Below are positions 37,631-45,912 of a DNA stretch of 64,000 nucleotides, in pieces. The notes below the pieces were generated by a model, which did no database searches, was not told where the DNA came from, and worked only from the letters and a program-made list of their open reading frames with translations. Source of the DNA: Candidatus Nitrosopelagicus sp. (GTDB lineage: Archaea > Thermoproteota > Nitrososphaeria > Nitrososphaerales > Nitrosopumilaceae). The stretch is from positions 30,674 to 94,673 of the forward strand of contig JAOLYM010000002.1 of NCBI GenBank assembly GCA_028343435.1, written 5' to 3'. The position numbers and the translations under genes are program-made. Position 1 is the stretch's first letter; every line of letters starts with the position of its first letter.

Positions 37631-38678
37631 TCAGATATCTGAAATAAAAGAGAATATTCCTTTTTGGAAAATTGTCATACCCTACATTGTTTTAGGAATG
37701 GGTGTTGTTCTTGTTACTGGTGCTGGTTCTTGGGACATTACTAATCATATATTGAATAAACCTGAATCTTTCTTTGCAGAACCTCATATCATTTTGTATG
37801 CTGGTGTAATTGTTTCAATTAGTGGCTTTGTTGGATTATTTTTACCTATAAAAAACAAAAATATTTTCAACCTAAAATTTCCAAAACTTTTTTCTGGACT
37901 TGGAATATTTTTATTGATAATTGCAGGACCGTTAGATTTTTGGTGGCACGATACATATGGTCTTGATGGCCTATTGAGTCCTACACATTTAGTATTGATG
38001 ACGGGAATGTTATTTACCAGTATTGCATCAGTGGTAGGAATTATTCGAATTGAAAATAAATTAAAAAGAAAAACTGGTGTAATTTTACAAGGATTAATCT
38101 TTACTGGTGTGTGGTTTTCACTTACCGGCTTTGCACATTCATTTTCTCTTCCTTTTTCAAAAACTGATTATTTTGATTTCAATCCAGAACCGACATTTGC
38201 AGCCGTATTTGCAACAATTGTTTATCCAATTGTAATGGCATTCATTTTGATTAGTTCATCAAAAGTAAATCCTGGACGATTTGGTTATCTAAGTACAACT
38301 GGAGCATTTTACATTTTAATTATGATCTTGTCTGCTTTGTTGCCAAATCCTGTCTTAGTAGATGCTATACCATTTTATCTACTCAATCTGGTTCCATTTG
38401 TTTTAGCAGATGTAATAATAAATAAATCAAAAATAAAAAAATCTTATTACATTGCAGGTGCAATGATCGGTTCTAGTTTCATTTTTTCATATTTTCCTTT
38501 AATCACGTATACATACAATGAAATTATGTTTCATCGACTTGTATGGCCTAGTATGATACCTTTAATTTATTCAGAATTCATAGTTGTAATTTTTCCTTTG
38601 TTAATAGCATGTGGTGCAGTATCAAGTGTTATTGGAACTATAATTGCGGTTAAAGTATCACGTAGAATTATCCTTTGA
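37623..38678 (+). CDS. Multi-TM membrane protein (paralog of 40347-40946)
   Basis: 351 residues, TTG start. About nine hydrophobic helices. The segment GSWDITNHI...FAEPHIILYAGV near 32-60 is shared with the gene at 40347, with conserved His and Asp/Glu that could bind metal or protons. Function unknown. The 3' end overlaps a tiny minus-strand gene by 21 bases. Confidence 0.75.
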   Translation: MSDQISEIKENIPFWKIVIPYIVLGMGVVLVTGAGSWDITNHILNKPESFFAEPHIILYAGVIVSISGFVGLFLPIKNKNIFNLKFPKLFSGLGIFLLIIAGPLDFWWHDTYGLDGLLSPTHLVLMTGMLFTSIASVVGIIRIENKLKRKTGVILQGLIFTGVWFSLTGFAHSFSLPFSKTDYFDFNPEPTFAAVFATIVYPIVMAFILISSSKVNPGRFGYLSTTGAFYILIMILSALLPNPVLVDAIPFYLLNLVPFVLADVIINKSKIKKSYYIAGAMIGSSFIFSYFPLITYTYNEIMFHRLVWPSMIPLIYSEFIVVIFPLLIACGAVSSVIGTIIAVKVSRRIIL

Positions 38679-38819
38679 CATTGTCTGTCGTAGACGATGT
38701 TGACCCATTCCAATTTTTTTGTGTCCTTGTTTGATTAATTCCATAGCACATTTGATAGATTCTTCGTATGTATGGTCAGAAAGTTTTCTTTCACATAAAT
38801 TACAAATCGGATCTGTCAT
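38658..38819 (-). CDS. Small putative zinc-binding protein
   Basis: 53 residues, ATG at 38819. CNLC at 6-9, another Cys at 24, and His residues near 33 and 41 could bind zinc; the rest is basic (KKIGMGQHRLRQ). Not matched to a known family. Antisense overlap with the end of the multi-TM gene. Confidence 0.6.
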   Translation of the reverse strand: MTDPICNLCERKLSDHTYEESIKCAMELIKQGHKKIGMGQHRLRQTMSKDNST

Positions 38820-38951
38820 ATCCTGTTATACACATTATAAGAAAAAAGGGTTACTAATCGCCCAATTATCATTGTAAAATGTCTAATATGCAAATTATAC
38901 TATGAACAAATTCTAGGATCCTTTTTTATAGCAATTATCAAATGATTTGAT

Positions 38952-39662
38952 ATGACAAAACTTGTTGGAAAATTAGCAGCTTTAATGTTGATTAGTGTAT
39001 TAGTTACATCCGTTGGTGCAACTCCTGCGTTTGCTGATTGGGATAAAACAAGTTATCCTGCAATTCAAGGAACAATTCCTATTGCAGATGGTCAAGATTT
39101 TGCTGAGTTAAGCAACATTACATTAGTTGATGCAATGTCTACAGCTGAAGATGCTGTACCTGATAGTAAAGCAATTTATGGAAAACTTTCTGTGATTAAC
39201 GGTTTTCTTGTATACAAAGTTGTAATGATGGATGATAACAGAGGTCATAACAAAGTTCTAGTTGATGCTGGAACTGGAGAACAACTTTACGTATCCGATG
39301 TTGTATCAAAAGATTCTTACAAAAACAAACGTTACTCTGATAAAAAATATGATAAAAAATATGATAAAAAATATGATAAAAAAATGAAAGACTACTACAA
39401 AGACATGACTCCTGAGCAGATTGCTGAAAAGAAAAAGCAGTTTAAAGAAATGGGCGATGCATGGAAGTCTATTTCACTTCAAGATAGAGCTGCTATGATT
39501 ATTCATTTTATGCAGATGAAAATGCAATGGGATACAATGTCTGATGAAGCTAAAGAGCTAAAGAAACAAGAAATGAAAGAACAATGGAAAGAATTCCTGC
39601 CATTATCTCCTGAAGAAAAGAAACAAAAACTTGAAGATTATGTGAAATCTTTGAAAAACTAA
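38952..39662 (+). CDS. Secreted PepSY-like protein with Lys-rich repeats
   Basis: 236 residues. Signal peptide (about 1-27), a PepSY-like domain (about 50-115, ending VLVDAGTGEQLYV), then three YDKK repeats and a Lys/Glu-rich, Met-rich helical tail. PepSY domains often act as inhibitory or protease-associated modules; metal binding by the tail is possible. TATA-like box at about 38921-38929. Its stop overlaps the convergent gene. Confidence 0.7.
   Translation: MTKLVGKLAALMLISVLVTSVGATPAFADWDKTSYPAIQGTIPIADGQDFAELSNITLVDAMSTAEDAVPDSKAIYGKLSVINGFLVYKVVMMDDNRGHNKVLVDAGTGEQLYVSDVVSKDSYKNKRYSDKKYDKKYDKKYDKKMKDYYKDMTPEQIAEKKKQFKEMGDAWKSISLQDRAAMIIHFMQMKMQWDTMSDEAKELKKQEMKEQWKEFLPLSPEEKKQKLEDYVKSLKN
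39348..39383 (+). repeat. 12-bp tandem repeat, three perfect copies
   Basis: TATGATAAAAAA occurs at 39348-39359, 39360-39371 and 39372-39383, in frame, encoding YDKK each time. A degenerate copy (SDKK) precedes it. Confidence 0.9.
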
Positions 39663-40120
39663 TCTGAATACTGTTTTATTTTTACAAGCGCGTTTTTAAT
39701 TGGTTCTGAATCTTTTTGTGCCTCTTGTAAATCTCCCAATAACTTCATAAAATATTCTCTACCTGTATCTTGTGCCTTTGCAATATCTGATTGATGACAT
39801 TCTAACGCTTTTTCTAAAGTGTCCAGATCCTCTTCTAATGATTGAGCAGATATTGTGCCTTGTAACATCTGTTCAATTTTTTTCATTGCTCCTATAACCA
39901 TTGGATATCTTTTTTGTGCTTGCGATTGTAAAATAGGTGCAAACATAGCTGCTGCTTCTTTTAATTCTGGACTCTCACCTATTGATCGTAATCGTTTCTT
40001 GTAATGGGCAAGTGATTTCAAAACGATCTCATATCCGCCTTCATCTTTTAGAAATATTCCACCCAGCCAGACTGACATACAACCAAGTTTTTTCCTTTCA
40101 TTAAATCTCTTTGTAGGCAT
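39659..40120 (-). CDS. Helical hypothetical protein
   Basis: 153 residues, fully helical, with a basic N-terminus (PTKRFNERKKLG) and no membrane segment or zinc cluster. Convergent, four-base overlap with the PepSY-like gene. Family not recognised. Confidence 0.65.
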   Translation of the reverse strand: MPTKRFNERKKLGCMSVWLGGIFLKDEGGYEIVLKSLAHYKKRLRSIGESPELKEAAAMFAPILQSQAQKRYPMVIGAMKKIEQMLQGTISAQSLEEDLDTLEKALECHQSDIAKAQDTGREYFMKLLGDLQEAQKDSEPIKNALVKIKQYSD

Positions 40121-40214
40121 AAATTCTAAAAATTTGATCTCAAGTTATGATCTTAACGCCAATAATGAAATACTTGTTTTAATTGTCTTTTTTTTAAAAG
40201 AGCTAATAGAGAGG

Positions 40215-40285
40215 TTGTCATCAGTTACTAACGTGTGTAGCAGATGAACACACAGTTACTGGTCTTAAACTTCTCATTTTTTTAA
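40215..40285 (+). ncRNA. Candidate small RNA or regulatory hairpin
   Basis: A strong TTTTAAAAG box at 40191-40199 is followed after about 25 bases by a segment with the hairpin GTGTGT (40233-40238)/ACACAC (40248-40253), flanked by direct AGTTACT repeats (40223-40229 and 40254-40260), and then a T-run ending at 40285. The gene start at 40347 is too far for this box to be its leaderless promoter. Class unknown; it could be a leader of that gene instead. Confidence 0.3.
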
Positions 40286-40346
40286 CTAATTCCATTATAT
40301 GATTTTATGAGATTGGTTTTTTAATATAAAAAAACGGCATTAAATT

Positions 40347-40946
40347 ATGCTTACCACTCTACTTGAAAAAGTCTCTAATCGTCTTTGTTTAAAGTCTAAT
40401 TCACAATTATCTATAATTTCAATTCTAGCAGTTACTGGACCTCTAATAATTCTTGTAGCAGGTATATGGGATGCAATTAATCATATTCAAAACTCACCGG
40501 AATTTTTCTGGTCAGACCCACATATTGTAGTATATGCTGGTGTTACACTTGTTGCTGTTGCATCTCTATTTTCTATTAATTTATTGATAAAAAATACAAT
40601 TAATGGAATTTTGAAACGTGGATTGCAACTTGTAATAGTTGGTTCTATAATGCAAATTGTCTCAGGTTTTGGAGATTCCATATCTCATGATATGTTTGGA
40701 ATTGATGGTTTGTTATCATTGACACATCAACCACTTGAGATTGGAATTGTTTTATCTGCATTAGGTGGATTTCTAATAATAAAATCTCGTCAAAATACTA
40801 ATCTTAATGCATTTTTACCATTTTCAATTGTAACTTTTCTACTTATGACAACATGGCTTGCGTTTAATTTTGCATTATACTTTGGCCATTATATTCAATG
40901 TATGCCAATTCATCTGATATTTTCATCAGGTTGTTCTGTTCTATAA
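40347..40946 (+). CDS. Shortened paralog of the multi-TM protein
   Basis: 199 residues with about five TM helices. The N-terminal half matches the protein at 37623-38678 (GIWDAINHI...WSDPHIVVYAGV), but the frame ends after the equivalent of helix five, about 150 residues short. The last 37 bases overlap the convergent gene. Either a degraded duplicate or a truncated functional form. Confidence 0.65.
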   Translation: MLTTLLEKVSNRLCLKSNSQLSIISILAVTGPLIILVAGIWDAINHIQNSPEFFWSDPHIVVYAGVTLVAVASLFSINLLIKNTINGILKRGLQLVIVGSIMQIVSGFGDSISHDMFGIDGLLSLTHQPLEIGIVLSALGGFLIIKSRQNTNLNAFLPFSIVTFLLMTTWLAFNFALYFGHYIQCMPIHLIFSSGCSVL

Positions 40947-41401
40947 TTTTTCAACTTCATAAAAGATGTGAATAATAGTAATAATCCTCCTACAAACATA
41001 ATTCCTGCTGGAATAATGATTTTATTGGCATCTGTGCTCCCAATTTCTATTTCATACTTCATACTCTCTTGAGAAAGATTTGTCACAATCATTGTATGCA
41101 CGCCTGATTCTTTTACATCAAAGTATCTAATTGACATCTTTGTTTCAGATATTCCCTTTGATATGGTATTTTGGTCCTCATCCACAATTCTATAAAATAC
41201 TCCTTGACCCTCAAATTCTGGAATTGTTATCTTGTAATATGCTATATCTTCTGCCTCAAAAAATAAGCTTACTTCATTAAATTCTGTCTGTTTTAATGTC
41301 ATTACTTGTTGTATCTTATCTGATTCTGAAAATATGATTCCAGTACCAGATGCTCCAATTATTATCAGTAAAATGCTTATTTTGAATAGTGAAAGTCGCA
41401 T
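40910..41401 (-). CDS. Membrane protein with two terminal TM helices
   Basis: 163 residues from the ATG at 41401 (the frame opens at 41440). An ATTTATTG box centred at about 41427 supports the downstream start. TM helices at about 3-22 and 130-150 flank an extracytoplasmic beta-sandwich domain resembling pre-peptidase C-terminal folds (VHTMIVTNLSQESMKYEIEI). Family not firmly recognised. Confidence 0.65.
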   Translation of the reverse strand: MRLSLFKISILLIIIGASGTGIIFSESDKIQQVMTLKQTEFNEVSLFFEAEDIAYYKITIPEFEGQGVFYRIVDEDQNTISKGISETKMSIRYFDVKESGVHTMIVTNLSQESMKYEIEIGSTDANKIIIPAGIMFVGGLLLLFTSFMKLKNYRTEQPDENIR

Positions 41402-41499
41402 ATAATTTTTGCATATTTTTTTCAATAAATAATTTACCAAAATTTTTTAGAAAAAAACTTCTCTACATGCTTTTATTCTACAACTGTGTATACTAACCC

Positions 41500-41595
41500 A
41501 TGATATACGAAGGTAAATGTCCTTTCTTCAAAGTAATTGATGAATTTATCTCACGATATATTCCAGATGAAGAAACAAAAAAACACAAAAAATGA
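41500..41595 (+). CDS. Very small protein
   Basis: 31 residues, ATG at 41500, with CTTTTATT centred at 41473 as a TATA-like box at the leaderless distance. Mixed hydrophobic and charged, with a Lys-rich end. A 9-bp hairpin follows at 41613-41643. Coding is plausible but short. Confidence 0.4.
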   Translation: MIYEGKCPFFKVIDEFISRYIPDEETKKHKK

Positions 41596-41612
41596 TTATG
41601 ATTAAACATTCT

Positions 41613-41643
41613 GAGAAGTCAGCATCTTCCGTAGTGGCTTCTC
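41613..41643 (+). terminator. Hairpin after the 31-residue gene
   Basis: GAGAAGTCA (41613-41621) pairs with TGGCTTCTC (41635-41643) over nine pairs, one G-U. No T-run follows, so it may be a processing or stability hairpin rather than a terminator. Confidence 0.35.
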
Positions 41644-41702
41644 TCAACTTCACTTAATGGAAATAGATCAATTTTATTTATGACCAACGCATAAACTATG
41701 CC

Positions 41703-41954
41703 ATGATGTGGGAGAATGTTACTCCATTTCAAGTGGATAAATTATGGTCCCAAGTTGTCCATTATTACATTGACAAAAAAAAATTATCTAAAGAAGAGGC
41801 AAATAAAATTGCAGCATCTATTGTAAAAAAACAAATTGAAAAAAATACTTGTCAAAATATAGCTTGCCGACACTTGAAATCAAAACATCTTGGAGATAAA
41901 CGGCAATGTATGGTAGTAACCTGTCCGTGCTCTGAATTTATGAAAAAAACATAA
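41703..41954 (+). CDS. Hypothetical Cys/His-containing protein
   Basis: 83 residues, ATG at 41703, TTTTATTTA box centred at 41676. Helical N-terminal half; the C-terminal half has CQNIACRH...CMVVTCPC, a plausible zinc-binding set. Function unknown. Confidence 0.65.
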   Translation: MMWENVTPFQVDKLWSQVVHYYIDKKKLSKEEANKIAASIVKKQIEKNTCQNIACRHLKSKHLGDKRQCMVVTCPCSEFMKKT

Positions 41955-41955
41955 C

Positions 41956-43479
41956 CTATGTTTTAGTGATTTGAATTAGAAAATTTTTAGAGTCATTTTG
42001 AATTTGTTTCTTTTTTTCTTTTGACATTTTCTTGATATTTGAAAATACGGTCCAAAGTCTTGGATTATTTTCTAGTTTCTTTTTGTTTGTTAAAAAAAAG
42101 TTCCAGTAAAGATAGTTAAATGGACATGCATCTTCTCCTTCTTTCTTTTTTACATCGTATTTACAATCTTTACAATAATCTGACATTTTGTTGATATAAT
42201 TTCCACTTGCAGCATAAGGCTTTGTTCCAACAATACCTCCATCTGCATAAAGAGTCATTCCATGCGTGTTTGGAAGTTCAACCCATTCAAACGCATCTGC
42301 ATAAACTGATAGATACCAATCACAAACTTGTTTAGGATTAATTCCTGCAATTAATGAAAAATTTCCTGTAATCATTAATCGTTGTATGTGATGAGCATAG
42401 GCATCTTGTATTGTCTGATTCAAACAATTTTTCATGCAATTCATATCTGTTTTTCCTGTCCAATAAAATTCTGGAAGATTATTTTTTGCATTAAAGTAAT
42501 TTGTTTCTGAATATTTTGGCATTGTTAGCCAGTAAATTCCTCTAATGTATTCTCTCCAGCCTAAAATTTGTCTTATAAAACCTTCTACAGACTCTACTGG
42601 AATATTCTTTTTTTGTAAAACTTTGTCAATTACCTGTTTTGGTTCTAACAATCCTATGTTGAGATATATCGATAAAACTGAATGATATAGAAATTTTTCA
42701 TCTTGTACCATAGCATCTTCGTATGGACCGAATAATTCTAATCTATTTTCTATAAATTCATTCAAGCTTTTTGTTGCATCTTGATGAGTTGTTCCAAACC
42801 AAAATAATTCTAAATTACCAAAATGTTTTGGAAATTTTTTTTTTACATCTTCAATTACCTGCTTTGTAATGTTATCTGGTTTATGTTCTAAGGGTTTTGG
42901 AATATTTGGATAATTTTTTGGTAATCGCTTTCTATTCTTTATATCATAATTCCATTTTCCTCCTTGGGGTTTTCCATTTTCATCAATCAATATGTTGTAT
43001 TTTTTTCGCATCATTTGGTAAAATGTCTCCATCTTTAGTTCTTTTTTACTCGCAGCCCATTTCTCAAACTCATTAATATTACAAAAAAATCTCTCATCCT
43101 CAACTATTGATACTGGAATTTTTACAATTTTTTTCCATTTTTTTATTTCTTGTAGGACTCGATATTCACCAGGATGTGTTATCACAATTTTTTTTGGTTT
43201 TGTATTTTTACATTGCTTGACTAATTCTTCAGTAAATGTATTTGATGAATTATTAATTTTTGAATAAATGACTGTATATCCTTGTTTTTTCAAGTCTTCT
43301 GCAAAATGTCTCATTGCACTGAAAATCAAAATTAGTTTTTTTTTGTGATGATTTACGTATGTTGCTTCATTTACAACCTCCATCATCAAAATTTTATCGT
43401 CTTCTTTTCTAAGATTTTTTAAAGATGTAATATTTTGTGATAGTTGATCTCCAAGAACAATACAAAGATTTCTCGTCAT
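41956..43479 (-). CDS. FeS-type bacterial-like (6-4) photolyase/cryptochrome
   Basis: 507 residues. NLCIVLGDQLSQNI at the start and GGKWNYD near 180 are typical of the FeS-BCP/CryPro class. The FAD region includes GWREYIRGIYW and ITGNFSLIAGINPKQVCDWYLSVYADAFEWVELPN-type sequence. Cysteines in SDYCKDCKYDV and CPFNYLYW fit the 4Fe-4S cluster. It probably repairs (6-4) lesions, complementing the classical photolyase at 35673. It overlaps the Usp gene by four bases. Confidence 0.9.
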   Translation of the reverse strand: MTRNLCIVLGDQLSQNITSLKNLRKEDDKILMMEVVNEATYVNHHKKKLILIFSAMRHFAEDLKKQGYTVIYSKINNSSNTFTEELVKQCKNTKPKKIVITHPGEYRVLQEIKKWKKIVKIPVSIVEDERFFCNINEFEKWAASKKELKMETFYQMMRKKYNILIDENGKPQGGKWNYDIKNRKRLPKNYPNIPKPLEHKPDNITKQVIEDVKKKFPKHFGNLELFWFGTTHQDATKSLNEFIENRLELFGPYEDAMVQDEKFLYHSVLSIYLNIGLLEPKQVIDKVLQKKNIPVESVEGFIRQILGWREYIRGIYWLTMPKYSETNYFNAKNNLPEFYWTGKTDMNCMKNCLNQTIQDAYAHHIQRLMITGNFSLIAGINPKQVCDWYLSVYADAFEWVELPNTHGMTLYADGGIVGTKPYAASGNYINKMSDYCKDCKYDVKKKEGEDACPFNYLYWNFFLTNKKKLENNPRLWTVFSNIKKMSKEKKKQIQNDSKNFLIQITKT

Positions 43480-43898
43480 TTTACTATTAGAACTGGAACT
43501 TTACTCTTGTCCAAAACATATTTTGAAACACTTCCTAGAAGTGTTCCTTTAACTGAGCCTCTTCCTCTAGAACCAATTATCACCATATCTACATTCATTT
43601 GGTCATCATTTGCCATTTTTTCAATAGTAGTTTTTACATCTCCGGTTCTTATCTCGGTTCTAAATTCAACATTATTCTTTTCACATTTTTCTCTTAAACT
43701 TTGAAATGATTTTTTTGCAATTTCATCTTGATGTCCTGAAAACACATCTCCATATCTAAGAGAATCTACTGAATGAGGTTTTACAAACAAACCTAAAATT
43801 TCTTTTTTAGTCTCTTTTACAAGACTAATTGCTATATCTAGTCCTTTTTCAGAATGTTCTGAACCATCCACTGCAACTAAAATTTTTTTTATTTCCAT
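43476..43898 (-). CDS. Universal stress protein
   Basis: 140 residues of the UspA fold. ILVAVDGSEHSEKGLD at the N-terminus and the ATP-binding GSRGRGSVKGTLLGSVS at about 110-126 are intact. Located directly upstream of the FeS-photolyase in one transcription unit, which suggests a shared stress or light response. Confidence 0.93.
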   Translation of the reverse strand: MEIKKILVAVDGSEHSEKGLDIAISLVKETKKEILGLFVKPHSVDSLRYGDVFSGHQDEIAKKSFQSLREKCEKNNVEFRTEIRTGDVKTTIEKMANDDQMNVDMVIIGSRGRGSVKGTLLGSVSKYVLDKSKVPVLIVK

Positions 43899-43986
43899 AC
43901 TGTAATAGATATTCTAGAAAATAAAAATGACAACTAATTTTTCATTATTTGGTCACTAGATTAATCCAAAACTGGTAAGCTAGTTA

Positions 43987-44850
43987 TTGGCTTTTTTCAT
44001 ATTTGAGATATTGTCACAAAAATCCACATTTTCTAAAATAAAACAGATGAAAATTTTATTATTTATCGTAGGAATTGCAGCAATTCTTGCTCTATTAGAT
44101 ATAGTAGAATTTTACATGCCAATGGAGTTTGAAGATATGTCTGTTAACAGACACTCATTGTACGTACATTTAGATCCTGTTTGGAATAGTTATCCATCTA
44201 ACATTGTATTTGATGTTACATCAACATGGAACAAATCAAATGCTGTATTGGATGATTCACAAAAATACGTTCCATTTGATGAAACTCTTTCGGATAATTA
44301 TGGTACAAATGAACTAGATTCAATGCATGAAAAGTCATTTGTTCGTTTATCACATCAAAACAATCAGTGTCAGTACAACTTTCAACCACATCATTATCGT
44401 TCTACGGTTGATGTGATAAGACAAAACATCGAGGTTGCTATGGGTCTACAATTAACAAATGATCCTTACAATATTCAATTTCCAAATGTAAAAAATACTT
44501 TATATTCTGATTCTCAACAGGAATCAAAATTACCTACTGCATTCGCACATTTTATTCCAATTTGCATGATAAGTGATATATCAAATTTTGATTATAGTAT
44601 TAGAATTGATGATAAAACAATAGGTGCAAATTTGTACTTTGTTCCATCTATTTCTGAATATGAAAGCTATAAGGAAACTGGAACCTTCTTTTATTATACC
44701 GAACCTGGGTGTTTTGCTAAAAACTTAATCAGTCACTCAGGAACATGTTCTAATGTAACACAAGATAGTGGAATAATGATTATTCTACCTGATGATGTTA
44801 GTCGTTCTCTTGTAAAAGCAACTCTAAACATTTACGAGCAAAAAAATTAA
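43987..44850 (+). CDS. Membrane-anchored hypothetical protein
   Basis: 287 residues from a TTG at 43987, with GATTAATC at 43959-43966 as a possible TATA-like box; the ATG at 44047, which begins immediately at the hydrophobic anchor (ILLFIVGIAAILALL), is the alternative (267 residues). The rest is extracytoplasmic with four cysteines. Family not recognised. Confidence 0.65.
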   Translation: MAFFIFEILSQKSTFSKIKQMKILLFIVGIAAILALLDIVEFYMPMEFEDMSVNRHSLYVHLDPVWNSYPSNIVFDVTSTWNKSNAVLDDSQKYVPFDETLSDNYGTNELDSMHEKSFVRLSHQNNQCQYNFQPHHYRSTVDVIRQNIEVAMGLQLTNDPYNIQFPNVKNTLYSDSQQESKLPTAFAHFIPICMISDISNFDYSIRIDDKTIGANLYFVPSISEYESYKETGTFFYYTEPGCFAKNLISHSGTCSNVTQDSGIMIILPDDVSRSLVKATLNIYEQKN

Positions 44851-45371
44851 CTATATTTTTCTTGTAATTTTTTCCATTCATTGTTCGCCCATGAAAGTTC
44901 TGCAAGTTTCCCTGGTTTTACGCTCGAAACATAACTCCAATATTTAGATTTTTTAACAAATTGTTGTTTCTCCCATTGTGTATTTCTTCCAGCATTTGGT
45001 GCATCATTCACATTTGCTAAAATATCTGCAATTTTTACAATTTTTGCTTTTGTACTTGAAGATTTCAAATCTTTTGCATATTTTATTTCTCTTTGTTTTT
45101 TTGGTAAGCGGTTGTCTTTAGTCACTGATACTACAATATCTGCAACACTTTTCCCAAACCTATTTTTTATTGAATCAAAATCAGTATCAGTATCCTCAAT
45201 TGTATCGTGTAACCATGCAGCACAAATAGTATCTTTGTTTACAACCTTCATTTTTTTTAAATTTTTTACTACATCTTTTAAATGAGAAAATGTTGTTGTT
45301 TTACCATTTTTTCTTAATTGACCCGCATGTTTCTTTTTAGCAAAATTTCTTGCATCTGCAACATTTGACAT
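44847..45371 (-). CDS. HD-domain hydrolase, MESH1/SpoT-like
   Basis: 174 residues. AARNFAKKKHAGQ-type N-terminus, FSHLKDVV, the metal motif HDTIEDTD near 56-63 and the later D-I-L-A-N-V segment are the HD hydrolase half of RelA/SpoT proteins. No synthetase domain is attached and none is in the window. In other organisms MESH1 hydrolyses (p)ppGpp or NADPH. Confidence 0.82.
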   Translation of the reverse strand: MSNVADARNFAKKKHAGQLRKNGKTTTFSHLKDVVKNLKKMKVVNKDTICAAWLHDTIEDTDTDFDSIKNRFGKSVADIVVSVTKDNRLPKKQREIKYAKDLKSSSTKAKIVKIADILANVNDAPNAGRNTQWEKQQFVKKSKYWSYVSSVKPGKLAELSWANNEWKKLQEKYS

Positions 45372-45432
45372 ACTATCATCTAATTAATTGAGTTAAAAAA
45401 TCATCTATATTGTATTGATAAATATCTAATTC

Positions 45433-45912
45433 ATGGGTAATATCTTAAAGGCAATCTCGATGATGCTTATTTCTATAATTGGTATTGGAATTGTTGCATA
45501 TTCTATTTCTACTACGCCACCCGACACCTCAATTAATTGCGATGATCAAATTTGTACAACAGGTGTAATTGCTCAGGTAGTTGATGGTGATACCGTAAAA
45601 TTTCTTTCAGATAGTGGTGAAGAGATTAGAATTAGACTTGCACTTGTAAATGCACCAGAACGTACAGAATCTGGCGGTGATGAATCAAAAGCATTTGCAG
45701 TATCACAGTGTTCTGCAGGAAGTGAATCTGTATTCATTTTAGATAGAGGCCAAAAACCATCATTTGATAGAGAAATTGGCCTTGTATTTTGTAGTGAAAC
45801 ATCACTTAATGAATTACTTTTAGAAAATGATCATGCTGAACTTGATCCAAGATTTTGTGGAAGAAGTGAGTTTGGTGGATTAGATTGGGCACTAAAATAC
45901 GGTTGCGATTAA
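45433..45912 (+). CDS. Thermonuclease-like (SNase) protein, membrane-anchored
   Basis: 159 residues. TM/signal anchor (about 7-27), then a staphylococcal-nuclease OB domain with VVDGDTVKF, RIRLALVNAPE and FDREIG carrying the metal and arginine positions. Four or more cysteines in the mature part may form disulfides. Probably an exported nuclease or a related binding domain. Confidence 0.82.
   Translation: MGNILKAISMMLISIIGIGIVAYSISTTPPDTSINCDDQICTTGVIAQVVDGDTVKFLSDSGEEIRIRLALVNAPERTESGGDESKAFAVSQCSAGSESVFILDRGQKPSFDREIGLVFCSETSLNELLLENDHAELDPRFCGRSEFGGLDWALKYGCD

Noticed and set aside
41613-41643. Hairpin as an intrinsic terminator proof
   Set aside because: No T-run follows the stem, so it was kept only as a low-confidence hairpin.
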